From NCBI RefSeq assembly GCF_044803115.1, contig NZ_CP085224.1, positions 2,666,001 to 2,730,000 of the forward strand: a DNA stretch of 64,000 bases, read 5' to 3'. The position numbers and the translations under genes are program-made. This stretch comes from Caenispirillum salinarum_A. Lineage in GTDB: Bacteria > Pseudomonadota > Alphaproteobacteria > Rhodospirillales > Rhodospirillaceae. Shown piece after piece: positions 7,592 through 15,872 of the stretch. A model generated the notes under the pieces. The model was given only the letters and a program-made list of their open reading frames with translations, ran no database searches and was not told where the DNA came from. Each line of letters starts with the position of its first letter. The stretch's first letter is position 1.

Positions 7592-8914
7592 ATGTTGGAC
7601 GCGCCGTCCCCCAACGATCTTGCTCCGTTCTGGATGCCGTTCACGGCGAACCGCCAGTTCAAGTCCGCCCCGCGCATGCTGACCGGCGCCAAGGGCATGA
7701 TGTACACCAGCCAGGACGGGCGGGAGATCATCGACGGCACTGCCGGCCTGTGGTGCTGCAACGCCGGCCACGGCGACCCGCGCATCGTCAAGGCCATCCA
7801 GGACCAGGCGGCGGAACTGGATTATGCGCCCGCCTTCCAGATGGGCCACCCCAAGGCGTTCGAACTGGCCAGCCGGCTGGCCACCATGATGCCGGGCGAC
7901 CTGGACCATGTGTTCTTCACCAACTCCGGCTCTGAAAGCGTGGACACCGCGCTCAAGATCGCGTTGGCCTACCACCGCGCCAACGGCGAAGCCAGCCGCA
8001 CCCGCCTGATCGGGCGCGAGCGCGGCTACCATGGGGTGGGCTTCGGTGGCATTTCCGTCGGCGGCATCGTCAACAACCGCCGCTTCTTCGGCAGCCTGCT
8101 GGCGGGTGTCGACCACATGCGCCACACCCACCTGCCCGAGCAGAACGCATTTTCGCGCGGGCAGCCCGAGCACGGCGCAGAGCTGGCCGACGACCTGGAG
8201 CGTCTGGTGGCCCTGCACGGGGCGGAGACCATCGCCGCCGTCATCGTCGAGCCCATGGCCGGCTCCACCGGCGTGCTGATGCCCCCCAAGGGCTATCTGG
8301 AGCGTCTGCGGGCCATTTGTGACAAACACGGCATCCTGCTGATCTTCGACGAGGTCATCACCGGCTTCGGCCGCCTCGGCTCGTCGTTCGCCTGCGAGCA
8401 CTTCGGCGTGCAGCCCGACATCGTGACCACCGCCAAGGGCCTGACCAGCGGAACGGTGCCCATGGGCGCGGTGATGGTGCGCAAGCACATCTACGACGCC
8501 TTCATGCACGGCCCCGAGACCGCCATCGAGCTGTTCCACGGCTACACCTATTCCGCGCATCCGCTGGCCTGCAACGCCGCTCTGGCGACGCTGGACGTCT
8601 ACCGCGACGACCAACTGTTCGAGCGCTGCGCCGAGATGGCGCCCTACTGGGAAGAGGCGGTGCACAGCCTCAAGGGCCTGCCGCACGTCATCGACCTGCG
8701 CAACATGGGCCTGATCGCCGGCATCGAGTTGGAGAGCATCCCCGGCCAGCCGACCAAGCGCGCCTTCGACGCGTTCCTCAAGTGTTACGAGAAGGGCGTG
8801 ATGACCCGCACCACCGGCGACATCATCGCCCTGTCGCCGCCGCTCATCATCGAAAAGAGCCACATCGACCAGATCTTCGAGACCATCGCAGACGTCCTGA
8901 AGACGATCGAATAA
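7592..8914 (+). CDS. Omega-amino acid:pyruvate aminotransferase (class III, beta-alanine type)
   Basis: 440-residue class III PLP transaminase. LAPFWMPFTANRQFKSAPRM near the start is characteristic of beta-alanine:pyruvate aminotransferases. FFTNSGSESVDTALK binds the PLP phosphate, GYHGVGFGG stacks on the ring, LLIFDEVITGFGRLG holds the PLP aspartate, and Lys282 in TTAKGLTSG is the Schiff-base lysine. It should move the amino group of beta-alanine (or taurine or another omega-amine) to pyruvate, giving alanine and a semialdehyde. The next genes encode alanine dehydrogenase and MmsA, which fit pyruvate recycling and malonate-semialdehyde oxidation. Beta-alanine is therefore the favoured substrate. 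Confidence 0.85.
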   Translation: MLDAPSPNDLAPFWMPFTANRQFKSAPRMLTGAKGMMYTSQDGREIIDGTAGLWCCNAGHGDPRIVKAIQDQAAELDYAPAFQMGHPKAFELASRLATMMPGDLDHVFFTNSGSESVDTALKIALAYHRANGEASRTRLIGRERGYHGVGFGGISVGGIVNNRRFFGSLLAGVDHMRHTHLPEQNAFSRGQPEHGAELADDLERLVALHGAETIAAVIVEPMAGSTGVLMPPKGYLERLRAICDKHGILLIFDEVITGFGRLGSSFACEHFGVQPDIVTTAKGLTSGTVPMGAVMVRKHIYDAFMHGPETAIELFHGYTYSAHPLACNAALATLDVYRDDQLFERCAEMAPYWEEAVHSLKGLPHVIDLRNMGLIAGIELESIPGQPTKRAFDAFLKCYEKGVMTRTTGDIIALSPPLIIEKSHIDQIFETIADVLKTIE

Positions 8915-8968
8915 GCGGCTGCAAACGTTATATAAACAGAGTTTCATTCCGTCCCCCAGGAGACAGAA

Positions 8969-10087
8969 ATGCTGATCGGCGTTCCCAAGGAGATCAAGAA
9001 CCACGAGTACCGCGTCGGCATGACGCCGGCCGCCGTGCGCGAGGTGATCGCTCACGGCCACCAGGTGATCGTCGAGACCAACGCCGGCGGCGCCATCGAC
9101 CTGACCGACGACGCCTACCGCGCCGCCGGGGCGACCATCGTCGATGCCGCCGAGGAGGTCTTCGCCAAGGCCGACATGGTGGTGAAGGTCAAGGAGCCCC
9201 AGCCGGGCGAGTGCAAGATGCTGCGCGAGGGCCAGGTGCTGTTCACCTACCTGCACCTGGCACCGGACCCGCAGCAGGCCAAGCTGCTTCAGGAGTCCGG
9301 CTGCATCGCCATCGCCTATGAAACCGTCACAGACATGCGGGGCGGCCTGCCGCTGCTCGCACCCATGTCCGAGGTTGCCGGCCGCATGGCGATCCAGGCC
9401 GGCGCGCGGGCGCTGGAAAAGTCCGCCGGCGGGCGCGGCACGCTGCTGGGCGGCGTGCCGGGCGTGCCCTCGGGCAAGGTGGTGGTGCTGGGCGGCGGTG
9501 TCGTCGGCCTCAACGCCGCCAAGATGGCCATGGGCCTGGAGGCCGAGGTGGTGGTGCTCGACAAGTCCCACGCCCGCCTCAAGGAACTGGACATGCACTA
9601 CGGCGGCCGCATGCAGACCATCTATTCCACGAATGACGCCGTGGAAGAGTACGTGACACAGGCGGATCTGGTGGTCGGGGCCGTGCTGGTGCCGGGCGCC
9701 AACGCGCCCAAGCTGGTCAACCGCCCCATGCTGTCGAAGATGCAGAAGGGCTCGGTGGTGGTCGACGTCGCCATCGACCAGGGCGGCTGCTTCGAGACGT
9801 CCAAGCCGACCACCCACGCCGACCCCATCTACATCGTCGACGACGTGGTGCACTACTGCGTCGCCAACATGCCCGGCGGTGTGGCGCGCACGTCCACCTT
9901 CGCGCTGAACAACGTCACCCTGCCGTTCACGGTGGCGCTGGCGGACAAGGGCTGGCGCGAGGCGCTGTCCGACGACGCCCACCTGCGCAACGGCCTGAAC
10001 GTCGCCCACGGCAAGATCACGCACGAGGCCGTCGCAGAGGCGCTGGGCGCGGACTACACGCCGGCCGACAAGGCCATCGCCGGCTGA
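8969..10087 (+). CDS. ald: Alanine dehydrogenase
   Basis: 372 residues, the normal length. It begins MLIGVPKEIKNHEYRVGMTP, has the VVKVKEPQPGE substrate segment, and a Rossmann loop VVVLGGGVVGLNAAKMA. It oxidatively deaminates L-alanine to pyruvate, ammonia and NADH. Placed 54 bp after the aminotransferase with a CAGGAGAC ribosome site, it would regenerate the pyruvate that the transaminase consumes, so the operon releases nitrogen as ammonium. Confidence 0.93.
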   Translation: MLIGVPKEIKNHEYRVGMTPAAVREVIAHGHQVIVETNAGGAIDLTDDAYRAAGATIVDAAEEVFAKADMVVKVKEPQPGECKMLREGQVLFTYLHLAPDPQQAKLLQESGCIAIAYETVTDMRGGLPLLAPMSEVAGRMAIQAGARALEKSAGGRGTLLGGVPGVPSGKVVVLGGGVVGLNAAKMAMGLEAEVVVLDKSHARLKELDMHYGGRMQTIYSTNDAVEEYVTQADLVVGAVLVPGANAPKLVNRPMLSKMQKGSVVVDVAIDQGGCFETSKPTTHADPIYIVDDVVHYCVANMPGGVARTSTFALNNVTLPFTVALADKGWREALSDDAHLRNGLNVAHGKITHEAVAEALGADYTPADKAIAG

Positions 10088-10115
10088 TACCGCCGCAAGA
10101 ACAGGGACATAAAAG

Positions 10116-11606
10116 ATGACCTTCATCAACCACATGATCCCCGGCCACGGCGCCGGGTCCGATGGCTCGGGCACGCCCGTCTACAACCCGGCGACCGGCG
10201 AGCAGACGGGCACGGTTGCCAGTGGCGGCAAGGCGGAGGTGGACGCCGCCGTCGCCGCCGCATTGAAGGCCTTCCCCGACTGGGCTGCGGCGCCGCCGCA
10301 AAAGCGCGCGCGCGTCATGATGAAATACGTTCAGCTGCTCCAGGACAACGCCGCAGAGATCGCGAGGCGCATTTCCGCCGAGCACGGCAAGACGCATGAC
10401 GATGCCCTTGGCGAGGTGCAGCGCGGCCTGGAGGTGGTGGAGTTCGCCACCGGCATCGCCAGCCACCTCAAGGGCGACTTCACCCGCGATGTCGGCCCCG
10501 GCATCGACAGCTTCAACCAGCGCGCGCCGCTGGGGGTGTGTGCCGGCATCACGCCGTTCAATTTCCCGGCCATGGTGCCGCTGTGGATGTTCCCCGTTGC
10601 GCTGGCCTGCGGCAACACCTTCGTGCTGAAACCGTCGGAGCGTGATCCCTCCGCCGCCCTGTACGTGGCGGAACTCGCCATCGAGGCGGGCGTGCCCGAG
10701 GGTGTGCTGACGGTGGTGCACGGCGGCAAGGATGCCGTGGATGCCCTGCTGACGCACCCCGACGTGCAGGCGGTGTCCTTCGTCGGCTCCACGCCGATTG
10801 CCGAATACGTCTATTCCACCGGCACCGCGCATGGAAAGCGCGTGCAGGCGCTGGGCGGGGCGAAGAACCACATGGTGGTTATGCCCGATGCCGACATGGA
10901 CCAAGCCGCCGACGCGCTTATGGGCGCGGGATACGGGTCGGCCGGCGAGCGCTGCATGGCGGTCTCCGTCGCCGTGCCCGTGGGCGAGGACACGGCCGAC
11001 AAGCTGGTGGAAAAGCTGGCCCCGCGCGTGCGCAGCCTCAAGATCGGACCGTCGACGGACAGCGATGCCGAGATGGGTCCGCTGGTGACCAGGCAGCACC
11101 TGGACAAGGTCTCGGGCTACATCGACAAGGGCGTGTCCGAGGGCGCGGACCTGGTTGTGGACGGCCGGGGCTTTTCGCTCCAGGGATACGAAAACGGCTA
11201 CTTCATAGGCGGCACCCTGTTCGACCGCGTGACGCCGGAAATGACCATCTACAAGGAGGAAATCTTCGGCCCCGTGCTGAGCGTGCTGCGCGCCGCGTCG
11301 TTCGAGGAGGCCGTGACGCTCATCAACAAGCACGAGTACGGCAACGGCACGGCCATCTTCACCCGCGACGGCGACGCCGCGCGCACCTTCACCGACCGCA
11401 TCGAGGTCGGCATGGTGGGCGTGAACGTGCCGATCCCGGTGCCCGTGGCCTACCACAGCTTCGGCGGCTGGAAGCGCTCCATCTTCGGCAGCCACGGCAT
11501 CTACGGGCCCGAGGGCGTGCACTTCTACACCAAGCTGAAGACCGTCACGTCGCGCTGGCCGACTGGCATCAAGGAGGGCGCGGCATTCAACTTCCCCACG
11601 ATGTAA
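10116..11606 (+). CDS. mmsA: CoA-acylating (methyl)malonate-semialdehyde dehydrogenase
   Basis: 496 residues of the ALDH superfamily. ITPFNFPAMVPLWMFPVALA and VLKPSERDPSAAL bind the cofactor; the catalytic cysteine is Cys280 in GSAGERCMAVSVAV. The segment GGAKNHMVVMPDADMD is the MmsA form, with Asn where ordinary ALDHs have the general-base Glu. It turns malonate semialdehyde into acetyl-CoA, or methylmalonate semialdehyde into propionyl-CoA, with NAD and CoA. It follows ald by 28 bp and is the last gene of the operon before the terminator at 11719. Confidence 0.92.
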   Translation: MTFINHMIPGHGAGSDGSGTPVYNPATGEQTGTVASGGKAEVDAAVAAALKAFPDWAAAPPQKRARVMMKYVQLLQDNAAEIARRISAEHGKTHDDALGEVQRGLEVVEFATGIASHLKGDFTRDVGPGIDSFNQRAPLGVCAGITPFNFPAMVPLWMFPVALACGNTFVLKPSERDPSAALYVAELAIEAGVPEGVLTVVHGGKDAVDALLTHPDVQAVSFVGSTPIAEYVYSTGTAHGKRVQALGGAKNHMVVMPDADMDQAADALMGAGYGSAGERCMAVSVAVPVGEDTADKLVEKLAPRVRSLKIGPSTDSDAEMGPLVTRQHLDKVSGYIDKGVSEGADLVVDGRGFSLQGYENGYFIGGTLFDRVTPEMTIYKEEIFGPVLSVLRAASFEEAVTLINKHEYGNGTAIFTRDGDAARTFTDRIEVGMVGVNVPIPVPVAYHSFGGWKRSIFGSHGIYGPEGVHFYTKLKTVTSRWPTGIKEGAAFNFPTM

Positions 11607-11718
11607 GAGAAGGCCGATAAAGCGTTGTTTTCGCGGGCGTTTTCATTACTCGACCGCGCCAACGCCATTGTGCCTGTCGATGCCGCAGCGCTGTGACGGC
11701 CCATCAGTCTGGAATGGA

Positions 11719-11750
11719 AAAACCCCGCCGGTGCGCTCCGGCGGGGTTTT
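11719..11750. terminator. Bidirectional rho-independent terminator
   Basis: 13-bp stem AAAACCCCGCCGG / CCGGCGGGGTTTT around a TGCGCT loop, with T-runs in both directions. It lies between mmsA (plus) and the small lipoprotein gene (minus) and can serve both. The rest of 11607-11798 holds nothing else I can support. Confidence 0.9.
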
Positions 11751-11798
11751 CCAAGCTGCTGGCCGGGGGCGTCCCCCCGAATGACAGGGCAGCACCGC

Positions 11799-12059
11799 TT
11801 ACTTGCGCAGGCCTTCCTGGTAGGCCTGCTCCATGCGGTTGACCACCTGCTCGGCGCGGCGGGCGGCGGCCTCGGCGCGCTCGGCGGCCGCGGCGGCGCG
11901 CTCGGCGGCCGTCATGGTCATGTCACGGCCTTCCATGGTCTGCTGGTGCACCGTCCCGATCGCATTCATGCCGGGCTGGTCCGGGTTCTCGACATTGTTG
12001 GCGCACGCGCCAAGGGCCAGGGTGGAGGTCGCGACGGCCGCGATCATCAATGCGCGCAT
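11799..12059 (-). CDS. Small alanine-zipper lipoprotein (OprI/Lpp-like)
   Basis: 86 residues from ATG 12059, which has an AAAGGAG ribosome site seven bases upstream; the longer open frame upstream has no such signal. Signal peptide with lipobox LGAC, so a lipid-anchored mature protein starting CANNVENPDQ. The second half is a heptad-like Ala/Glu/Arg helix (AERAAAAAERAEAAARRAEQ) and the protein ends in lysine (GLRK). That pattern matches Pseudomonas OprI and Braun lipoprotein, whose terminal lysine is linked to peptidoglycan. A structural envelope role is inferred. Confidence 0.75.
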   Translation of the reverse strand: MRALMIAAVATSTLALGACANNVENPDQPGMNAIGTVHQQTMEGRDMTMTAAERAAAAAERAEAAARRAEQVVNRMEQAYQEGLRK

Positions 12060-12150
12060 GGGTCGACTCCTTTGCAATTGCTTAAACAACACACGATCAA
12101 CGGTTAGCCTCGGCATTCGTGGCAAAAAAGATGGCGGGCGACATAAAGAA

Positions 12151-12178
12151 ACGGGCCCGCCGTCGCCGGCGGGCCCGT
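12151..12178 (-). terminator. Terminator after the metallo-beta-lactamase-fold gene
   Basis: 12-bp perfect stem ACGGGCCCGCCG / CGGCGGGCCCGT with a four-base loop. Read on the minus strand it is followed by TTCTTTATGT, so it ends transcription of the gene that stops at 12209. Confidence 0.8.
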
Positions 12179-12208
12179 CCTGCAAGCATCGTCACTGGTT
12201 GCCGGCGT

Positions 12209-13162
12209 TCAGTCGTTCAGCGCCGACCACATCTCCTGGTCGCGCTCGGCCGTCCAGATGTTGGGACGGTCCAGGCCCTTCGCCTCGTCCACCGCGCGGG
12301 CGACGTCGAACGGCATGCAGTGTTCGTAAATGACCCAGTGGCCGTACTTCGGGTCCATGCGCTGCTTGCAGAGCGCGTAGATGTCCTTCAGCGCCATGTC
12401 CTTCTCCACGCCTTCGCGCGCGGTCTGGTACAGGTCCGTCAGGAAGGCCTGAGTTTCCGCCATGGCGGTTTCGCAGTCCGCGGCATTCATCAGCGCATCG
12501 CCGCGGCCGGGCACCAGCTTTTCCGGCTTCAGCTCACGCAGGCGCTGGAGGGTTTCCGGCCAGTCGCGCAGGTGCGCGTCGCCGGTATAGGGCGTGGCGC
12601 CGAACTCCACCAGATCACCGGAGTACAGCACCTTCTGGTCGGGCAGCCAGGCAATGGTGTCGCCCTGGGTGTGGCCCCGGCCGGGGTTCCAGATTTCGAC
12701 GCGCTGGTTGCCCAGGTCCACCGTCAGCTTGCCGTCGACCACGATGTTGGGCCAGGTCAGGCTCTTGATGCTCTCATGGCCCTCGAACAGGCGGGGGAAG
12801 CGGCCGAACTCGCTCTCCCAGTCCTGCTGGCCGCGCTCCACGATCAGTTCATAGGTGCGCTGGCTGGCGATGATGTTTTCCGCCCCATAAGCCGCCGCGC
12901 CCAGCACGCGCACGGCGTGATAGTGGGTGAGCAGAATGAACTTGATGGGCTTGTCGGTCACCTTGCGGATTTCGGCGATGACCTTCTGCGCCATCTTGGG
13001 CGTCGCCTGGGTGTCGAGCACCATCACGGCGTCGTCGCCGACGATGACGCCGGTGTTGGGGTCGCCCTCGGCCGTGAAGGCATAGGCGCCCCGGCCCAAC
13101 TCGGCGAAGGTGATGGTCTTCTCGCCCAGGTCACCGGTGGAGGCAAACGTCTTCGTCGCCAT
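12209..13162 (-). CDS. Metallo-beta-lactamase-fold protein with reduced metal site
   Basis: 317 residues from ATG 13162 (GGAG site 12 bases upstream); the frame is open further back but that part does not look like protein. The fold is clear: NTGVIVGDDAVMVLDTQAT, ILLTHYHAVRVLGA, NPGRGHTQGDTI, LYSGDLVEFG. The canonical HxHxDH motif reads H80-Y-H82-A-V84-R85, and the final PGHG histidine is Arg220. The ligands of one zinc site (His80, His82, His164) and Asp183 remain, while Asp, His and His of the second site are gone. It follows livF by 104 bp and has the MarR-type palindrome in front of it. Substrate unknown. Confidence 0.85.
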   Translation of the reverse strand: MATKTFASTGDLGEKTITFAELGRGAYAFTAEGDPNTGVIVGDDAVMVLDTQATPKMAQKVIAEIRKVTDKPIKFILLTHYHAVRVLGAAAYGAENIIASQRTYELIVERGQQDWESEFGRFPRLFEGHESIKSLTWPNIVVDGKLTVDLGNQRVEIWNPGRGHTQGDTIAWLPDQKVLYSGDLVEFGATPYTGDAHLRDWPETLQRLRELKPEKLVPGRGDALMNAADCETAMAETQAFLTDLYQTAREGVEKDMALKDIYALCKQRMDPKYGHWVIYEHCMPFDVARAVDEAKGLDRPNIWTAERDQEMWSALND

Positions 13163-13238
13163 TGTGGAGCGTCTCCATTTTCTCTGATGTGTCGTTGGAG
13201 GCGACGGGCGCCTCGGTTCCCGCATCGTATCAGCATAC

Positions 13239-13254
13239 GGTTTCAAATGAAACC
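13239..13254. promoter_or_regulatory. Palindromic operator GGTTTCAAATGAAACC
   Basis: Inverted repeat GTTTCA-AA-TGAAAC extended by GG/CC, 77 bp upstream of the metallo-beta-lactamase-fold gene. The 14-bp core recurs exactly at 27054-27067 between hmgA and marR. Its size and symmetry suit a MarR dimer. It implies that this gene has its own regulated promoter rather than relying only on read-through from livF. Confidence 0.7.
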
Positions 13255-13266
13255 AAAGTGCATGAC

Positions 13267-13971
13267 TCAAAGCCCCAGATAGGCGGCTTTCACCTTTTCG
13301 TCGTTGATGAGGTTATCGCCCGTGTCGGTGAGCACGATGCGCCCGGTCTCGATCACGTATCCCCGGTCGGCGATGGCGAGCGCCTGGAAGGCGTTCTGCT
13401 CCACCAACAGGATGGTCGTGCCCTGCTCCCGCAGCATCTGGACGATGTTGAAGATCTCGCCGACCAGCAACGGCGCGAGACCCATGGACGGCTCGTCCAA
13501 CAGCAAAAGGCGCGGGTTGCTCATGAGCGCCCGGCCCATGGCGAGCATCTGCTGCTGCCCGCCCGAGAGTGTGCCGGCGGATTCCTTGCGCTTTCTCTTG
13601 AGGATGGGGAAGGTCTCGTACACCCGCTCCAGGTCCGCGCCGGTGTCGGCGCCGCGCCGACGGTAGGCGCCCAGGCGCAGGTTGTCCTCCACCGACAGCG
13701 GGCCGAAGACCTGGCGACCCTCCGGCACCTGGCTGATGCCCTGCTTTACGCGGGCCTGCGGCTTGGACTTGGTGATGTCGGCGCCGTCGAAGCGGATTTC
13801 GCCGTTGGTCAGCGGCTGCACGCCCGACAGCGCCCGCAGGAAGGTGGTCTTGCCGGCGCCGTTGGCGCCGACCAGCGCCACCAGTTCGCCCTCGCCCACC
13901 TGAACATCGATGCCGTGCAGGGCCTCGATGCGGCCGTAACCGCTTTTCATTCCGTTCACTTCGAGAAGCAT
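13267..13971 (-). CDS. livF: Branched-chain-type ABC transporter ATPase LivF
   Basis: 234 residues. Walker A GANGAGKTTFLRAL, signature LSGGQQQMLAMGRALM, Walker B LLLLDEPSMGLAP, and the LivF-type ending KAAYLGL. It hydrolyses ATP on the cytoplasmic face together with LivG to drive import. Last of the five transporter genes, 17 bp after livG. Family membership is certain; the actual substrate may be an aromatic or organic acid rather than an amino acid. Confidence 0.93.
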   Translation of the reverse strand: MLLEVNGMKSGYGRIEALHGIDVQVGEGELVALVGANGAGKTTFLRALSGVQPLTNGEIRFDGADITKSKPQARVKQGISQVPEGRQVFGPLSVEDNLRLGAYRRRGADTGADLERVYETFPILKRKRKESAGTLSGGQQQMLAMGRALMSNPRLLLLDEPSMGLAPLLVGEIFNIVQMLREQGTTILLVEQNAFQALAIADRGYVIETGRIVLTDTGDNLINDEKVKAAYLGL

Positions 13972-13988
13972 GAAATTCTCCCGTGCCC

Positions 13989-14750
13989 TCAGGCGACCTG
14001 GCCCAGGTAGGCGGCGATGACGTCGGGGTTCTGGCGCACTTCCTGCGGCGTGCCTTCGGTCAGCTTGCGGCCGTAGTCCAGCACCAGGATGTGGTCTGAG
14101 ATTTCCATGACCATCTTCATGTCATGCTCCACCAGCACCACCGTCACGCCGCTCTCCGCCACTTTCTTGATGACCTGGTCTATCTCGCGGCTTTCCACGT
14201 CATTGAGGCCGGCCGCAGGCTCGTCCAGCAGCAGAAGCTTGGGCTCGGCGGCCAGCGCGCGGGCGATTTCCAGGCGCTTGAGCGCGCCATAGGGCATGGC
14301 GTCGGCGTCCCAGTCGAAGTACTTCTCCAGGCCGACGAAGGCCATCAGCTCGCGGCCCATCTCTTCGGCCGCCCGGTCGCCGCGGACGATGCGCGGCAGG
14401 CGGAACAGCGACGGCAGCAGCCGGCCGTCCAGGTGCAGGTGACGGCCCACCAGCACATTCTCCAGCGCCGTCATGTTCATGCAGATCTGCAGGTTCTGGA
14501 AGGTGCGCGACATGCCACGCGCCGCCAGTTCATAAGGCTTCCTGCCGGTCACCGGCTCGCCGTTGAACTGCACAGTGCCGAAAGTGGGCGTGTAGACGCC
14601 CGTCACCAGGTTGAACAGCGTGGTCTTGCCCGCGCCGTTAGGCCCGATGATGGAATGGATGGTGCCCGGATCGATGGTGAACGACAGGTCGTCGATGGCG
14701 CGCACGCCGCCGAATTCCTTGACCAGGGTATCGACAGTCAGAAGGCTCAT
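13989..14750 (-). CDS. livG: Branched-chain-type ABC transporter ATPase LivG
   Basis: 253 residues. Walker A GPNGAGKTTLFNLV, the LivG-type signature MPYGALKRLEIARALA, Walker B LLLLDEPAAGLN and H-loop VEHDMKMVM. Its start overlaps the livM stop by four bases (ATGA), so the two are translationally coupled. It pairs with LivF. Confidence 0.93.
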   Translation of the reverse strand: MSLLTVDTLVKEFGGVRAIDDLSFTIDPGTIHSIIGPNGAGKTTLFNLVTGVYTPTFGTVQFNGEPVTGRKPYELAARGMSRTFQNLQICMNMTALENVLVGRHLHLDGRLLPSLFRLPRIVRGDRAAEEMGRELMAFVGLEKYFDWDADAMPYGALKRLEIARALAAEPKLLLLDEPAAGLNDVESREIDQVIKKVAESGVTVVLVEHDMKMVMEISDHILVLDYGRKLTEGTPQEVRQNPDVIAAYLGQVA

Positions 14751-15862
14751 TTCTCACCCCCGCGCTTGAACAGCGCCGCCAGGCTGGGGACCACGCCCTT
14801 GGGCAGGAAGATCATCACCAGCATGAGGATCAGGCCGAAGATCAGGTGCTCGTAGTCCTCCAGGAAGGTGAGGAACTGCGGCAGCGCCGTCAGGGTGGCC
14901 GCGCCCACGACGGCGCCGAAGGTGGACGCCATGCCGCCCAGCACCACCATGATGACCAGCTCGACCGAGTGGAAGAAGCTCGCCTCCTGGGGGCTCAGGA
15001 ACATGATGTAGTGGGCACCCAGTGAGCCGACGACGGAGGCGAAGACCGCCGAGACGACGAAGATCATCACCTTGTACTTGGTGGTGTCCACGCCCACGAC
15101 CTCGGCCGCGACCTCCGACCCGTGGACGGCGCGCAACGCCCGGCCGACTGGGCTGTCGATGATGTTGAGCGACAGCCATGCGGCGATCATCAGCAGGCCG
15201 CCCACCAGCGCATACCACTGCCAGGGCTTCTTGAACTCGAACCCGAACACGGTGAAGGGATCGACGATCATCCCGTCGGGGCCGCCCGTCAACTGGGCCT
15301 CCTGGTTCAGGATGATGGAGATGATGAGCCCGATGCCGAGCGTCGCCATGGCCAGGTAGTGGCCCTTCAGGCGCAGGATCGGCCGGGCGATGACGAAGGC
15401 CAGCAGCCCCACCACCACGGCGGCCACCACCAGCGACAGCAGCGGCGGCCAGCCGAAGTTGGTCACCGTGATCGCCGAGAAATAGGCGCCGATGCCCAGG
15501 AACCCGGCATGACCCAGCGAGATCTGGCCGCAGTAGCCGATCAACAGGTTCAGGCCGATGGCGACGATGGCGTTGAAGCCGATCTGAATGGCGACGTCGT
15601 AGTGGAAGGCATTCTGCAAAAAGGCCGGCAGCACCGCCACCACCACGGCCAACACCAGCAGGCCGCCGGTGCGCGGCCTCATCAGCTTCGCCTTCAACCC
15701 CTCGCGCGGGCGGGTGGCCGACCCGGCGCCGGTGCGCGGCGTGCCGGGCGCCTGGGGCGCGGGACGCTCTGGCGCCGACGACGGCGTGGTGTCACCGGGC
15801 CGCGAGATGTTGGTCGTGGCCGCCGAGGACGGGCGGGGGGACATGGGCGTCGCCTCGTTCAT
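14747..15862 (-). CDS. livM: Branched-chain-type ABC transporter permease LivM
   Basis: 371 residues from ATG 15862 with a GAGGTG site, ten bases after the livH stop; a longer in-frame reading overlaps livH and is rejected. The first 70 residues are a Pro/Ser/Thr-rich, poorly structured extension (MNEATPMSPRP...), longer than usual for LivM. Then come about ten membrane helices with GYCGQISLGHAGFLGIGAY and the coupling segment near GRALRAVHGSEVAAEVVGVD. Confidence 0.9.
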   Translation of the reverse strand: MNEATPMSPRPSSAATTNISRPGDTTPSSAPERPAPQAPGTPRTGAGSATRPREGLKAKLMRPRTGGLLVLAVVVAVLPAFLQNAFHYDVAIQIGFNAIVAIGLNLLIGYCGQISLGHAGFLGIGAYFSAITVTNFGWPPLLSLVVAAVVVGLLAFVIARPILRLKGHYLAMATLGIGLIISIILNQEAQLTGGPDGMIVDPFTVFGFEFKKPWQWYALVGGLLMIAAWLSLNIIDSPVGRALRAVHGSEVAAEVVGVDTTKYKVMIFVVSAVFASVVGSLGAHYIMFLSPQEASFFHSVELVIMVVLGGMASTFGAVVGAATLTALPQFLTFLEDYEHLIFGLILMLVMIFLPKGVVPSLAALFKRGGEK

Positions 15863-15872
15863 CGTTCGCACC

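Noticed and set aside
7487..10174. 895-codon minus-strand frame opposite the aminotransferase and ald genes
   Set aside because: It lies antisense to two unmistakable enzymes, and its translation has no recognisable motif.
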